A DNA stretch of 64,000 bases, from positions 62,001-126,000 of the forward strand of contig NZ_JAMOZL010000002.1 in the NCBI RefSeq assembly GCF_023667495.1, in the 5' to 3' direction. A program made the translations under genes and the position numbers. This DNA comes from Dyadobacter sp. MSC1_007. GTDB taxonomy: Bacteria; Bacteroidota; Bacteroidia; Cytophagales; Spirosomataceae. Shown here in pieces: positions 9,601-18,300 of this stretch. The notes below the pieces were generated by a model that had not been told where the DNA came from, ran no database searches, and saw only the letters and a list, made by a program, of their open reading frames with translations. How positions within the stretch are numbered: position 1 is the stretch's first letter; each line of letters opens with the position of its first letter.

Positions 9601-10661
9601 AGACTGTCGAAAACCAGGATGGCGGAACTGGCTTAGGATTAGCGCTCGCCAAAGAACTGGTGCGTTTGCACAAAGGGAATATCTCATTGCAAAGCGAACC
9701 TGGTAAAGGTTCTGTATTTTCGATTCAAATACCGGTTAACAGGGAAGCCTATGGTGCAGGCCAAGTTGTTGAACGCGAGCTTGCCGGATATGCAATGCCC
9801 TCTGTGGAAACAATATCCCCTTCTTTGGATTTACCTGAATCAAAACAAATTGAACCAGAAAATAATGATCCTGCATTCCAGGAGCCAGCCCTGCGCGAAA
9901 CGGTGCTGATTGCAGAGGATAATGTCGAACTGAGGGAATATATGGCATCGCTGCTGGAAGACGAATACATTGTTTATAAGACACCGGATGGTATGGAAGC
10001 GCTCGCATGCGCCCGTAAAGTATTGCCAAGCCTGATCATCAGCGACCTCATGATGCCGAAAATGGATGGTCTGGAGCTTACTGCCAGCATCAAATCCGAC
10101 GAACGCACCAGCCATATTCCTGTGATATTACTCACCGCGAAAAGCGGGCAGGAGTCACGCATTGATGGATTGAAAACAGGAGCGGACGATTATCTGACCA
10201 AACCTTTTTCTGTGGAAGAACTAACTGTCCGGGTTAGAAATCTAATTGAACTACGGAAAAAACTGGCGGAACGTTACCGCGAGCGCATTCGGGTGCATGT
10301 GACCTCTTCGGAGGAAATGTCGCTCGACGATAAGTTTTTAATGAAGGCCAAGGAGATTGTGGAGGCCAATATGGAAGATGTGTTGTTCTCGGTCGAGAAA
10401 ATGGCGGAGGAAATGAACCTGAGCCGTACCCAGCTGCTGCGGAAGCTCAAAGCACTTACCGGCCTTGCCCCGAACGATTTTATCCGCGACCTGCGTCTGC
10501 AAAAGGCTGCGGAAATGATCCGTCAAAAGGCTGATACGATTACCCAGATCGGTTATGCGGTGGGTTTCAATGACCAATCGTATTTCAGCAAGAGCTTTAA
10601 AAAAGAATTCGGGGAAACCCCAACGGAATATTCCGCCAGAGTTTCCCCGAAAGAAGTGTGA
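6621..10661 (+). CDS. Hybrid two-component regulator (propeller sensor, histidine kinase, receiver, AraC output)
   Basis: One 1346-residue protein joins sensor, kinase, receiver and DNA-binding output. Order: signal peptide (cleavage near DVVAQ), periplasmic two-component propeller repeats about 40-670, Y_Y_Y domain about 685-750, one membrane helix about 758-778, HisKA with phospho-acceptor H825 (FFANISHEFRTPL), HATPase with [14 protein letters not shown], receiver with phospho-acceptor D1142 (LIISDLMMPKMDG), and an AraC domain from about 1240 (MNLSRTQLLRKLKALTGLAP). This is the HTCS architecture used by Bacteroidota to sense oligosaccharides in the periplasm. No SusC/SusD pair adjoins it, so the target is unclear; the nearby sugar-related genes are candidates. 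It abuts the convergent lipoprotein gene without a gap. Confidence 0.96.
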   Translation: MKEVFLLFALALGLDVVAQKPESPLGRIWQQSLPFITNYSTDEYKAAFQNWALVQGNNGVMYAANNSGVLEYDGMSWQLIQTTEGNPVRSLAKDLKGRIYVGGSGEVGYLAANGQNKMVFHSLKNKINRADWNFGNVWFTFADKSAVYFVCDLHILELVNGKFKVWKSDVGTLGFAWLINGTLYVSTGEKGLLKKEKDALKLVAGGEAFKGMGLTGLLPYEGDKLLAVGLSKEFFIYDGSKLEPFMKDGQRVRIRDAVYHGLRLSNGDYALATTGSGLYLMARNGTIRNNICRKEGLSSDAVYSVFEDAEKDLWLATDNGISRLEINSPLRVLNENHGLDENPMDIEVFNNKLFTTNSKGLFELNSLPSQGVYKPYFKKIEGIDNLTMHCHTYGDELLVSNYDGVFVLDQNGRRSQIAKENVVRVEESRPAEMPRHLLAGLEGNGLTELLFVDGKWVQGGRRDDMKFYSESFARAADGTIFINSRRNGIYEIAWQTPGPAHTLRHEFKLIHHGPENGLSSNKIRWLERVGNTVYASTDEAMHRFNPVKRVFEVDTLLTAGVASYKGGWINEIIAGRDGTMWFTLYHNYQSHFFEYRNNRLQRLSMSGRLSDALISKVHDNGDGFMFFGSNKWIVLFDKNLKTGAVKPFKTLIRRIAINKDSLISFRDAQSPPEIDYGHKGLRFQFALPSYDLSTKNQFQYLLEGFHDQWSAWSGESFVDFTNLPEGHYVFRVRGRDVYGQAGGEDRLAFTILPPWYRTWWALAFYALLLGGLAVMVVRFRERKLQMEKLVLENTVRERTEKITLQTEELKEMDRMKSRFFANISHEFRTPLTLILAPLEEELNKKPPAEQGKLLIMKRYANRLLELVNQLLNLSKLEAGKMELQVQKGDLRQFLSILSSSFDSLAQHKGIVFEKIMEIPEGVFWFDPDKLEKVIINLLSNAFKFTPSAGSVKFAAHVKEQAGQQILHISVIDTGKGIAPEEQKQVFESFYQSRQTVENQDGGTGLGLALAKELVRLHKGNISLQSEPGKGSVFSIQIPVNREAYGAGQVVERELAGYAMPSVETISPSLDLPESKQIEPENNDPAFQEPALRETVLIAEDNVELREYMASLLEDEYIVYKTPDGMEALACARKVLPSLIISDLMMPKMDGLELTASIKSDERTSHIPVILLTAKSGQESRIDGLKTGADDYLTKPFSVEELTVRVRNLIELRKKLAERYRERIRVHVTSSEEMSLDDKFLMKAKEIVEANMEDVLFSVEKMAEEMNLSRTQLLRKLKALTGLAPNDFIRDLRLQKAAEMIRQKADTITQIGYAVGFNDQSYFSKSFKKEFGETPTEYSARVSPKEV

Positions 10662-11276
10662 TCAAAGGATCGGTTTCACAAAGCGGTACACCGCCGTGTA
10701 AGGCACATTAGCGGTGGCCGCCAGGTCGGTAGGAGCGGTAGCCGGGGCTCTTCCGCCCGTAGTTGCGATCCTGAAAATATAACCCACACCCACGAAAATG
10801 CCGGTTGGATCTTCTCCGGCTTTATTGCGCAGTAGCAGCCAGTCAATGCTGGCCGGGTCCCTGGAAAATGTTTTGGCAGGACTGAATGCCTGACCTTTGA
10901 TCGTGTGGCCGGGGCCGGTGAGCTTCCACGTCGGACCGGCATAATGCGTGCCGATCTTTGCATTGGAAGCATCGTATAGATCTGCTTCCGGCGCCACGAA
11001 AACCCATTCATATTGGACCGAATTGGTACCTGCTTTCACCTGCGCCTTGTATTTCTGGACGCCCACCGCGTAATAGGTGGCTACGCGCTCATAACCCTTT
11101 TGATTTGGAGGAAGTGAAAACGCTTCGGGCATGGTCAGGTTTTCACTGATCGCAATGTGATCGGCCGGGGCAATGGTGCCGGGATCAACGTGGTCTGTGC
11201 ATGCATTGATGAAACCAAGAAGCATAACGAATGTGAGAATGCGTCCGCCATGGCGGAGAAAAGTACTTTTTTTCAT
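10662..11276 (-). CDS. Hypothetical secreted lipoprotein
   Basis: A 204-residue protein with a lipoprotein signal peptide (LTFVMLLGFINACTDHVDPG, lipobox Cys at about residue 26). The mature part is beta-rich, with no motif I recognise; it contains VATYYAVGVQKYKAQV and IDWLLLRNKAGEDPTGIFVG. The segment around DWLLLRNKAGE recalls DUF3455-type secreted proteins, but this is only an impression. It is divergent from the haloperoxidase-like lipoprotein, whose N-terminus also has CTDH after the lipobox, and the two share a long inverted repeat in the intergenic region. A shared regulator and envelope location are likely. Confidence 0.85.
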   Translation of the reverse strand: MKKSTFLRHGGRILTFVMLLGFINACTDHVDPGTIAPADHIAISENLTMPEAFSLPPNQKGYERVATYYAVGVQKYKAQVKAGTNSVQYEWVFVAPEADLYDASNAKIGTHYAGPTWKLTGPGHTIKGQAFSPAKTFSRDPASIDWLLLRNKAGEDPTGIFVGVGYIFRIATTGGRAPATAPTDLAATANVPYTAVYRFVKPIL

Positions 11277-11359
11277 AGCTGTTTTTTAATGTAAGAAGAT
11301 TTGAATGAGTCCGGTTGGCTGGACCGGGTGCAAAAGTAGATGGCGGCAACGGGCCGGGA

Positions 11360-11455
11360 TTGTAATCCGGATGCAAATCCAGGTAGTTATGCGCGGCTGT
11401 ATTCCAAGGCCATGCAGGTGACGCATAATTACCTGGATATGCTTCGTGATTACAA
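11360..11455. promoter_or_regulatory. 34-bp inverted repeat between divergent lipoprotein genes
   Basis: Left arm 11360-11393 and right arm 11422-11455 are inverted copies of each other with about 29 of 34 positions matching, separated by 28 bp. The best conserved parts are TTGTAATC/GATTACAA at the outside and ATCCAGGTAgTTATGCG against CGCATAAtTACCTGGAT (16 of 17) inside. It lies between genes starting at 11276 (minus) and 11510 (plus). The most natural reading is a symmetric dual promoter or operator. The arms are too close together for a typical invertible promoter. Confidence 0.6.
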
Positions 11456-11509
11456 GTTTGACACTCCCCGGCCGACGCAATTTTGCAGCCTCATTTATCT
11501 ATTATAAAC

Positions 11510-12808
11510 ATGAAAAATTTAACAGTAATGAAACGCATCAAACAGTCGGCTATCGTCCTGCTTGCTTGCACAATGGTTATCACCTCCTGCACAGACCATG
11601 ATGGTCCCGATGTTCCGGCCGAACCGGCTAGTTCTTCCGAAGTAGTCACATCCTGGCTGACTATGCAGCTAAAACTCGCGCAGGCTATCCCAGGTTCTCC
11701 GCCCGTTCTCGCCCGCAGATGGGCTTACACCGGAGTTGCATTGTGGGAGTCTTTACAACCCGGCTTGCCGGGCTACCAGTCGATAGCGCCGCAGCTTAAT
11801 GGCTTGCCCGCGTTGCCGCAGCCGAGCAAGTCGCTGCACTACTATTATCCGGCGAGTGCCAATGCAGCGCTCGCCGCTATCAACCGGTTCATGCAGCCTG
11901 GAATCTCAGGAGCGAACCTTGCCCGCATTGATTCTCTCGAAGCTGCGAATCTGGCAAAATACCAGCAGCACCAGCAACCGGACGTGCTGGCCAACTCCAT
12001 CGACTTTGGGAAGAAGATCGCAGCAGCGGTTTTCGAATGGTCTAAAACGGACGGCTTTGATAACGTCACACCATATACGCCCCTAAGCGGTGCCGCGTAC
12101 TGGAAACCGACGCCACCTGCATTCGGCCCGGCCGCACTTGCAAATTGGGGTAAGGTACGTACTATTGTGCCAAACAGCGACGCTGGGGCCGACCAGGGTG
12201 CGCCGATAGCCTATTCCGAAGATAAATCCTCGGAGTACTACAAACAGGTTTTGGATGTGTACAATGTATCGCAGTCACTTACGCAGGAGCAGCGGACGAT
12301 CGCCACTTTTTGGCCGGACAATTCGTGGCACAATGTATTGAGCCAGGTGCTGGCAATTGAAAAACCAGGGCTGGTGGTTGCAGCAAAAGCATTCACGCAG
12401 CTGGGAATTGCAATGTCCGACGGTGCCATAAGCCTTTGCAAAGGGAAATATGTGTATCAAGGTGTGAGGCCGGTTACCTACATCCGCACTGTAATGAACC
12501 ATCCCGATTGGAACACCGTGATCCCGACACCTGCACATCCGGAATATCCATCAGGGCATTCGGTGATGTCGGCTGCTGCCGCGGAGGTGTTGACCGGGAT
12601 TTTTGGTAAAAACTACCATTACACCGACAAGCCTTACAATCTTCCCAGTTTTGCTCCGAGAAATTTCAATTCATTTGATGAAGCTGCCGCAGAGGCTGCG
12701 GTTTCGAGGGTGTATGCGGGTATCCATTACCGCAAAACGTGTGAAGTGAGTCTGCTGCATGGAAAAACCGTGGGCCAGAATGTGATCAGTAAATTAAAAT
12801 TTAAATAA
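11510..12808 (+). CDS. Vanadium-dependent haloperoxidase-like lipoprotein (PAP2 superfamily)
   Basis: A 432-residue lipoprotein (lipobox in VITSCTDHDG) carrying the three PAP2/vanadate-binding signatures in the C-terminal third. These are KYVYQGVRPVTYIR, YPSGHSVMS and AVSRVYAGIHYR, supplying the Lys, Arg, Ser-Gly-His, Arg and His of the vanadate or phosphate pocket. The all-helical N-terminal part (EVVTSWLTMQLKLAQ, ALWESLQPG) matches bacterial vanadium chloroperoxidase-like proteins. It may oxidise halides with peroxide, or be a phosphatase; the motifs cannot separate these. The start at 11510 is chosen because it gives a clean lipoprotein signal; 11528 is also possible. It is divergent from another CTDH lipoprotein. 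Confidence 0.92.
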   Translation: MKNLTVMKRIKQSAIVLLACTMVITSCTDHDGPDVPAEPASSSEVVTSWLTMQLKLAQAIPGSPPVLARRWAYTGVALWESLQPGLPGYQSIAPQLNGLPALPQPSKSLHYYYPASANAALAAINRFMQPGISGANLARIDSLEAANLAKYQQHQQPDVLANSIDFGKKIAAAVFEWSKTDGFDNVTPYTPLSGAAYWKPTPPAFGPAALANWGKVRTIVPNSDAGADQGAPIAYSEDKSSEYYKQVLDVYNVSQSLTQEQRTIATFWPDNSWHNVLSQVLAIEKPGLVVAAKAFTQLGIAMSDGAISLCKGKYVYQGVRPVTYIRTVMNHPDWNTVIPTPAHPEYPSGHSVMSAAAAEVLTGIFGKNYHYTDKPYNLPSFAPRNFNSFDEAAAEAAVSRVYAGIHYRKTCEVSLLHGKTVGQNVISKLKFK

Positions 12809-12816
12809 GATTAGTT

Positions 12817-12891
12817 ATGAAAAATCTTCAATTAATGACTTCGTTTCTCGTACTTTTCCTTGTGTTAATGCTCAATGACTGCATTGCCTAG
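12817..12891 (+). CDS. Very small signal-peptide-like ORF (24 residues)
   Basis: ATG to TAG encodes MKNLQLMTSFLVLFLVLMLN followed by DCIA. It looks like a lipoprotein signal peptide with a lipobox-like LNDC and almost no mature part. It begins 8 bp after the haloperoxidase stop. It may be the truncated head of a lost lipoprotein gene, a tiny lipopeptide, or chance. Nothing homologous continues in another frame for more than a few codons. Confidence 0.25.
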   Translation: MKNLQLMTSFLVLFLVLMLNDCIA

Positions 12892-12971
12892 CCAAGCGAC
12901 ATGAGAGACGGTAAATATCAATACCATTGAGAACTTCAAATCAGTACCTAAATAATAAAACGAACAATAAC

Positions 12972-13784
12972 ATGAATGCAAACAAAGCACTTTGGGAAAA
13001 GGGTGATTTTACCCGTCTGGCAGAAACAATGCGCGACAGCGGTTCTGCTCTGGTAGCAAAATTGGGAATTAAGGAAGGAATGGACGTTCTGGACCTGGGC
13101 TGCGGCGACGGCACCACGGCAATACCCGAGGCCCGGCTCGGCGCGAATGTGCAGGGCGTCGACATTGCGAGAAACCTCGTTGAGGCCGGCAATGCCCGGG
13201 TAAAGGCGGAGGGACTGACGAATATCACATTCCGGGAAGGCGACGCCATCGATTTAAATGATATTGACGACGAATCGTTCGACCTGGTAGTAAGCGTTTT
13301 TGGAGCGATGTTCGCGCCAAAGCCGTTTGATGTCGCGAAAGAAATGTTCCGGGTTACACGTCGCGGAGGGAGGATCGTGATGGGTAACTGGATACCGGGA
13401 GATCCGACGCTGGTAGCGCAGATCCTGAAAGTGTGCTCGGCCTACACGCCAGCACCGCCCGAGGGATTTGTGAGTCCCATGCTTTGGGGCGTGGAAAGCA
13501 ATGTGAAAGAACGTTTCGTTGCCGCGGGCGCATCAGAGGAAAGTATCTCATTTGAAAGAGAAACGTTCACGTTTCAGGCGCCTTACTCCCCGGCGGTATT
13601 TCTTGATACTTTCAGGAAATACTATGGCCCTACCATGAATGCCTTTGAGGCGGCAGCCAGCAACGGAAAGGAAGCTGATCTTCAACGTGAGCTGGAAGCT
13701 TTGTTCGAAAGTCAAAATCAGAGCACGGACAAAAACGCGACCTCAATTCCAGCCACTTTCCTGAAAGTGACGGTGCGCCGATAA
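12972..13784 (+). CDS. Class I SAM-dependent methyltransferase
   Basis: A 270-residue cytosolic Rossmann methyltransferase. Motif I is VLDLGCGDGTTAIPEARLGA, followed by the acidic ribose-binding end of strand 2 (VQGVDIA), the adenine loop REGDAIDL, and motif IV FDLVVSVFGAMFAPKPF. The FAPKPFDVAKEMFRVTRRGG stretch is typical of the UbiE/small-molecule methyltransferase branch. The substrate is unknown. An upstream in-frame ATG at 12927 would add a low-complexity Asn-rich tail (NNKTNNN), so 12972 is preferred. A strong hairpin terminator follows. Confidence 0.9.
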   Translation: MNANKALWEKGDFTRLAETMRDSGSALVAKLGIKEGMDVLDLGCGDGTTAIPEARLGANVQGVDIARNLVEAGNARVKAEGLTNITFREGDAIDLNDIDDESFDLVVSVFGAMFAPKPFDVAKEMFRVTRRGGRIVMGNWIPGDPTLVAQILKVCSAYTPAPPEGFVSPMLWGVESNVKERFVAAGASEESISFERETFTFQAPYSPAVFLDTFRKYYGPTMNAFEAAASNGKEADLQRELEALFESQNQSTDKNATSIPATFLKVTVRR

Positions 13785-13798
13785 AGTAAATTGCATAG

Positions 13799-13849
13799 AA
13801 AAAGCCTGTTCTCATCTTGCTCCGGCAATTTGATGAACAGGCCTTTTTT
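13799..13849. terminator. Rho-independent bidirectional terminator
   Basis: GCCTGTTC (13804-13811) pairs perfectly with GAACAGGC (13835-13842), flanked by an A run on the left and a T run on the right. It therefore works for the methyltransferase gene on the plus strand and the lipoprotein gene ending at 13866 on the minus strand. Confidence 0.75.
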
Positions 13850-13865
13850 GTGTTAAAAGGCTTTG

Positions 13866-14594
13866 TTAGTAGCATTGGGCACCTTGTTCACAATCCAGCT
13901 GTGGCTTGAATACGATCCTCGCCTCGTGGATATCCCTCAGCCGGTCGTAGTTGTGGGGAGCGGCCAGCAATGTCCTGGCGGTCGTGTTGTTGACAATGCC
14001 GACAAGATGGTTTCCGAAATAGCTTCCATGATGGGTTTCGGTATCAAATTGGAGTTCAAGCGATAGTACAAAACTGCGCGTTTCACCGATGGGCATACTC
14101 ATATCAAGTGGCTCATTTGCCGGGGAAGCGGGCGGGCCCCATCCCCACGGCCCGCCTACTAGATCGTCATGGAGAGGCGGATAAGGAAACCCGGGAGGGC
14201 CTTCGGGGGATAACCGGTAGGGCATGAGTTCGTAACCACCCACGGGCTGGAACGAGGCAGCTGCAATCCTTTTCACATGCACCCGCACCCGGTATGTCAT
14301 CCAAATATATGCGTGCTTAGAACCCCAAACATAACGTTCGGAAGCATTGATGGGCAACGCGATCGTACTGTCGCCCAGTAGAAATGTTTTAACGACATTG
14401 TTTGTGTTGTTTCGCAAAAATTCGAGTTTGACGATCTGAAATTCGCAGGGAAAAGCGCGGTCTGTGCCGTTGGTGCGCATACAGTTGGCAACGGGATCGG
14501 GATCAGGTATGTCGTGATCCTGGCAGGAAAAGGCCATTGCTGTCAAAAAAATAGAAGCCAATGACACTGTTTTCAGTAAAGTTAATGCTCTCAT
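13866..14594 (-). CDS. Hypothetical lipoprotein
   Basis: A 242-residue protein with a lipoprotein signal (LASIFLTAMAFSCQDHDIPD). The mature part is unusually rich in Pro and Gly around the middle (PEGPPGFPYPPLHDD, GGPWGWGPPASPANEP) and carries Cys residues at CMRTNG, FPCEF and the C-terminal LDCEQGAQCY that could form disulfides. I do not recognise a family. It has its own promoter region, divergent from another small lipoprotein gene at 14878, and ends against a shared terminator. Confidence 0.85.
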   Translation of the reverse strand: MRALTLLKTVSLASIFLTAMAFSCQDHDIPDPDPVANCMRTNGTDRAFPCEFQIVKLEFLRNNTNNVVKTFLLGDSTIALPINASERYVWGSKHAYIWMTYRVRVHVKRIAAASFQPVGGYELMPYRLSPEGPPGFPYPPLHDDLVGGPWGWGPPASPANEPLDMSMPIGETRSFVLSLELQFDTETHHGSYFGNHLVGIVNNTTARTLLAAPHNYDRLRDIHEARIVFKPQLDCEQGAQCY

Positions 14595-14877
14595 AATGTG
14601 CGATATATTTGTGTTAGTTAGTCAGAAAAGCAGATGTGTCTGGATACTTACCTGTTTCAATTAAAAATCCCTGCATGTCGCTGTGGTGATTCCTGATTTT
14701 TGTATCCTGAATTCCAAAGTTATGGGTTTAAGAACAGTATCCGCCAGGTAAACCCGGGCAAGGACACTATGCTTTCCTGGGATAAATTGACCGGCGAAAC
14801 TCAATTATCTAACGGTATGAGTGCAACCTAAATGCAGCAGTCAGGGTCAAAGGTTAGCAAACATATATTCGCTTACT

Positions 14878-15315
14878 ATGAAGAATAGCTTAATTTATCT
14901 GGTAATGATTTTACTGGTCGGTCTTGGTTGCAAGGAAGAAGCGCCCGGCGACGACAATGGTGAATGTGTAGGGTCTGCATTTTACTATCTGGATAACCAA
15001 AGCAGCCGTGATCTGACGGTTAAGTTTCCCGATCGTGGCTTAAACCGTCAAATCGATACAACTACCGTAATTGCTGCCGGGAAACGGATGCTGATGGGGC
15101 AGGATGCCAGTTTCGGATGGATTCCTTTTCCAAATGAAACATTTGCCAGTTTTGCGCTGTATGCCGTGTCAGACGGGGTAAGGAGTCTGGTTTATAAGCA
15201 AGACCCCGTAAAGGCAGCGCTTTGGGTCAAGCGGAAACACAATGCCCTCGATCCCGATTTTGGCTGTTTTGAGGTGGACTATACATTGATAGTCACGGAT
15301 GATATGTTGAAATAG
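14878..15315 (+). CDS. Hypothetical small lipoprotein
   Basis: A 145-residue protein with a lipoprotein signal (IYLVMILLVGLGCKEEAPGD). The mature part reads as a single beta-sandwich-like domain (YYLDNQSSRDLTVKFPD, NETFASFALYAVSDG), with two further Cys that may pair. No family is recognised. An in-frame ATG at 14821 would precede the signal peptide by 19 residues without hydrophobic character, so 14878 is the likely start. A CAGGTA element lies 133 bp upstream, a spacing seen for three other genes in the window. Confidence 0.8.
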   Translation: MKNSLIYLVMILLVGLGCKEEAPGDDNGECVGSAFYYLDNQSSRDLTVKFPDRGLNRQIDTTTVIAAGKRMLMGQDASFGWIPFPNETFASFALYAVSDGVRSLVYKQDPVKAALWVKRKHNALDPDFGCFEVDYTLIVTDDMLK

Positions 15316-15351
15316 ATGACAACCATTAAATTCGCCTTCTAATATTACTTC

Positions 15352-18300
15352 TCACATTCGTGCAGAAGCCCACCCCGCCTCATCCTCTTCACCAAATATT
15401 CCCCCATAACTTTTTAAATTTTTCCTGAGTGTATCGGAGAAAGTGGAAGCTGGGTCGATATTTCTGAAATCGCAGCCTTGGACGATCAGCCCGGAGACGT
15501 TGGTGAATGCTAGGATAGGCTGGGAGGTGGCATCTTTTACGATGATCTCCGCATTTTTGCACCTTACATTGAAAGGCTTGGCAGCTGCGGTCACGAGCAG
15601 TTGCATGTCCGAATGCAGCTGTTTTTTTCGCGCGTCGTCATCGATAACTTCCAGCTGTTCGCCCGTTTCTGCCGACCAGATGAAGAAGTTATAACCGAAA
15701 TCGCGGGAGAAGATCTGCGTGCCATCCGAATTGTAGGTGGCGTCCTCAACTCCATAGGCATGCCCTTTGTAAATGCGGATGCATTCGCCGGTTTCGACAA
15801 GCCATTCCCGGATCGTGAGATCGTCGGAGGTGGAGATTATTTTGGTGCCGTCGGGACTGTATCTTGCCCTGTGCAGCCATTTTTCGTGCCCGCGGAAAGT
15901 CTGTAACACTATTCCCGATGCAATGTGGATTTCGCTGAAAGTCCGGTCGTAGTTTACGGTCAACATCCTTTTTGAATCCGGACTGAAAACACATTTGTTC
16001 ATAACCCAGTCCGATTGTCCGCTGATTGTGAAGAGTTGTGCCCCGGTTTCCAGGCTCCATTCGCGGATAGATTTATCGTCGCACGCGGAAACGGCCCGGG
16101 GCTTGTCCGGCGAATAGCTGGCAAAATTCACTTTATCGGTATGCCCGGAATAAGTGCGGCTTTCCAGGCCTGTTTCTGTCAACCATTCTTTGATGGTTTT
16201 GTCCTTGGATGCGGAGAGAATCCTCTTGCCGTCGGCGCTGTAAACCGCGCTGCACACCTGGTCGGAATGGCCCTTGAAAAACCTGAATGGCAGATCGCTT
16301 TCGGCAGACCATTCGATAATGGAACGGTCGTCGGAAGCGGACAGAATATGCGCTTCGTCGGGACTGTAACAGACACTGTTGACCTTTTCGGTATGGCCAG
16401 TCAGCTCCCGGAGGCATTCTGCGGTCCTAGCTGACCATTCTCTTACCGTCGCGTCGGCCGAGGCCGAGAGTATTTTATCGCCTTTGGCATTGTAAGAAAC
16501 AGAAGACACATTCTTGGTGTGACTTGTATAAGTTTTAATGCATTCAAGGGTTGCAGTGCTCCATTCCCTGACCAGCTTGTCGTCAGCGCAAGTCAGGATT
16601 TTAGTGCCGTCCGGCGAATACACCGCATTGTTGACTTTTGCATGAGGATGTTCATAAGCCGCCAATTCGGCCCCGGTGCTCACAGACCATTCTTTGACAA
16701 AGCTATCGAAAGATGCCGAGACGATTTTTTGGCCGTCGGGACTATACCGGGCGGAAACGACTTTATCGGTATGCCCGGACAATGTCTGTATAAGCTTCCC
16801 TGTGGCGGCCAGCCATTCTTTAATCGTGTGGTCGTCCGAAGCTGTGAGTAGCTTTTTTCCGTCGGGGCTGTAATGTACCTGGTTAATCTGCCCGTAATGT
16901 CCCTTGAAAATGAAACCCTCGCCATCGAGGATACTTCCGTCAAACCGCGCTGGAAGGTACGCGCTGCCTTTGTGCCGGGTCAATGGAAGGCCATTGAACT
17001 GGATCTGGCGCAAATCCAGATCGGTAAGATCGGCGCCCGCCAAGGTTTGACGCAGGTCAAGCCATATCATCATTACATTGCGGATCACGAACGAGCGTTC
17101 GGCTTCACCCGCATTGATGCCAACAGTTTTCCTGCACAAATCCATAAGTCGCGAAAGCAGGTTTTCTTTTTCCGGAAGTTCGAGCCGGTTTTTGTTGGCA
17201 TTCCAAACCGGGACGAGATGATGTTCCCCTTCTAATTCTCCCAGTAAACGCCGGAGGTAAACCGGTATGTAATTCCTGAAAAACACGTCGGGCAGCGTCC
17301 GCCGGACCATCGAGATCTCCGTCATGTTGCGTATATGGCATACCGCAAAAAAATCCCTGAAATTCTGGTGTAAAAAACGAAGGTCGTCTCCCTCCATGAC
17401 CAGCACGCGGAGGCGCTCGACCAAAAATTGTTTGACCTTAGCCGCACGTTGCTCCTTTGCATCCAGTTCGGTGAGGACGCCGAGGCCCAATTCTTTCCGT
17501 TTTCCAGCAAAGTCGGGATATATTTCGGAAAGTTCCTCGGTATCCAGCTCCGCAAATGCTTCGTCGAGCAGTGTTTTAAAATTGAAAACAGGGTCAGTCA
17601 GTTTACGGATCGTAATGGCATATTTTCCCCTGTCCTCCATCCTGTAAGCAATATAGGGGACTAGTATGCGGAGCAAGAAGGTCTGGTAACGGACCTCGGT
17701 TTCGTCCGTGGAATCGGAAAGCTGGGCGAGCTGGGCTTCATTAAAATTCCACAACAATTCGCCGTAAGTCGTCACTTTTTTGAAATGAAAACGGTCGTCG
17801 TCTTTGAATCTCAATGCGATATTATTAGCACCGGAGTAGAGCGTCAGCATCATCGGGTTGGCAAACAAGCCCAATAGGTCTTTGTTTGTCGGTACTTCCT
17901 GACCTTTTTGTTTTAAGTAAGAAATAACGGTTTCCTGCGAAAGCGGAAGGATTTCCATCATCGCGACGCTCTCACTCGCCAGATCCAGTTTTTCAATTTG
18001 TTTGTATCTGGAAGAAATCACCATCTGCGTACCTCCGGCCCTTGCCGCAAGGTCGTTCAGCGTCGCCATCAGCCGGCCTTTCGGGACAGTAACTTCGTTT
18101 AATCCGTCCAAAAGCAGGATCAGCGATGGCATACCTTCTTTGGGAGTTTCAAAAAGTTTCCAGATCGCATTGACAGTTTCCGGTAACGGTTCCGGAATGT
18201 TGAGAAGTTGTTTGCAAATATGCCTGACAATGAAGTCGTTGCGTTCATCTTCGGAGGAGGAATTGTATTCATTCAGCGGGATAAAAACGGGTACAGGGCC

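Noticed and set aside
11360..11455. Reading the 34-bp inverted repeat as an invertible promoter (inverton)
   Set aside because: The spacer is only 28 bp, too short for a promoter that is flipped between arms, and no recombinase gene is nearby. Symmetric divergent control explains it better.
15645..16905. Regularly spaced repeats considered as a CRISPR-like array
   Set aside because: The period of about 126 bp is in frame and translates into WD40 blades; there are no short repeats with unique spacers.
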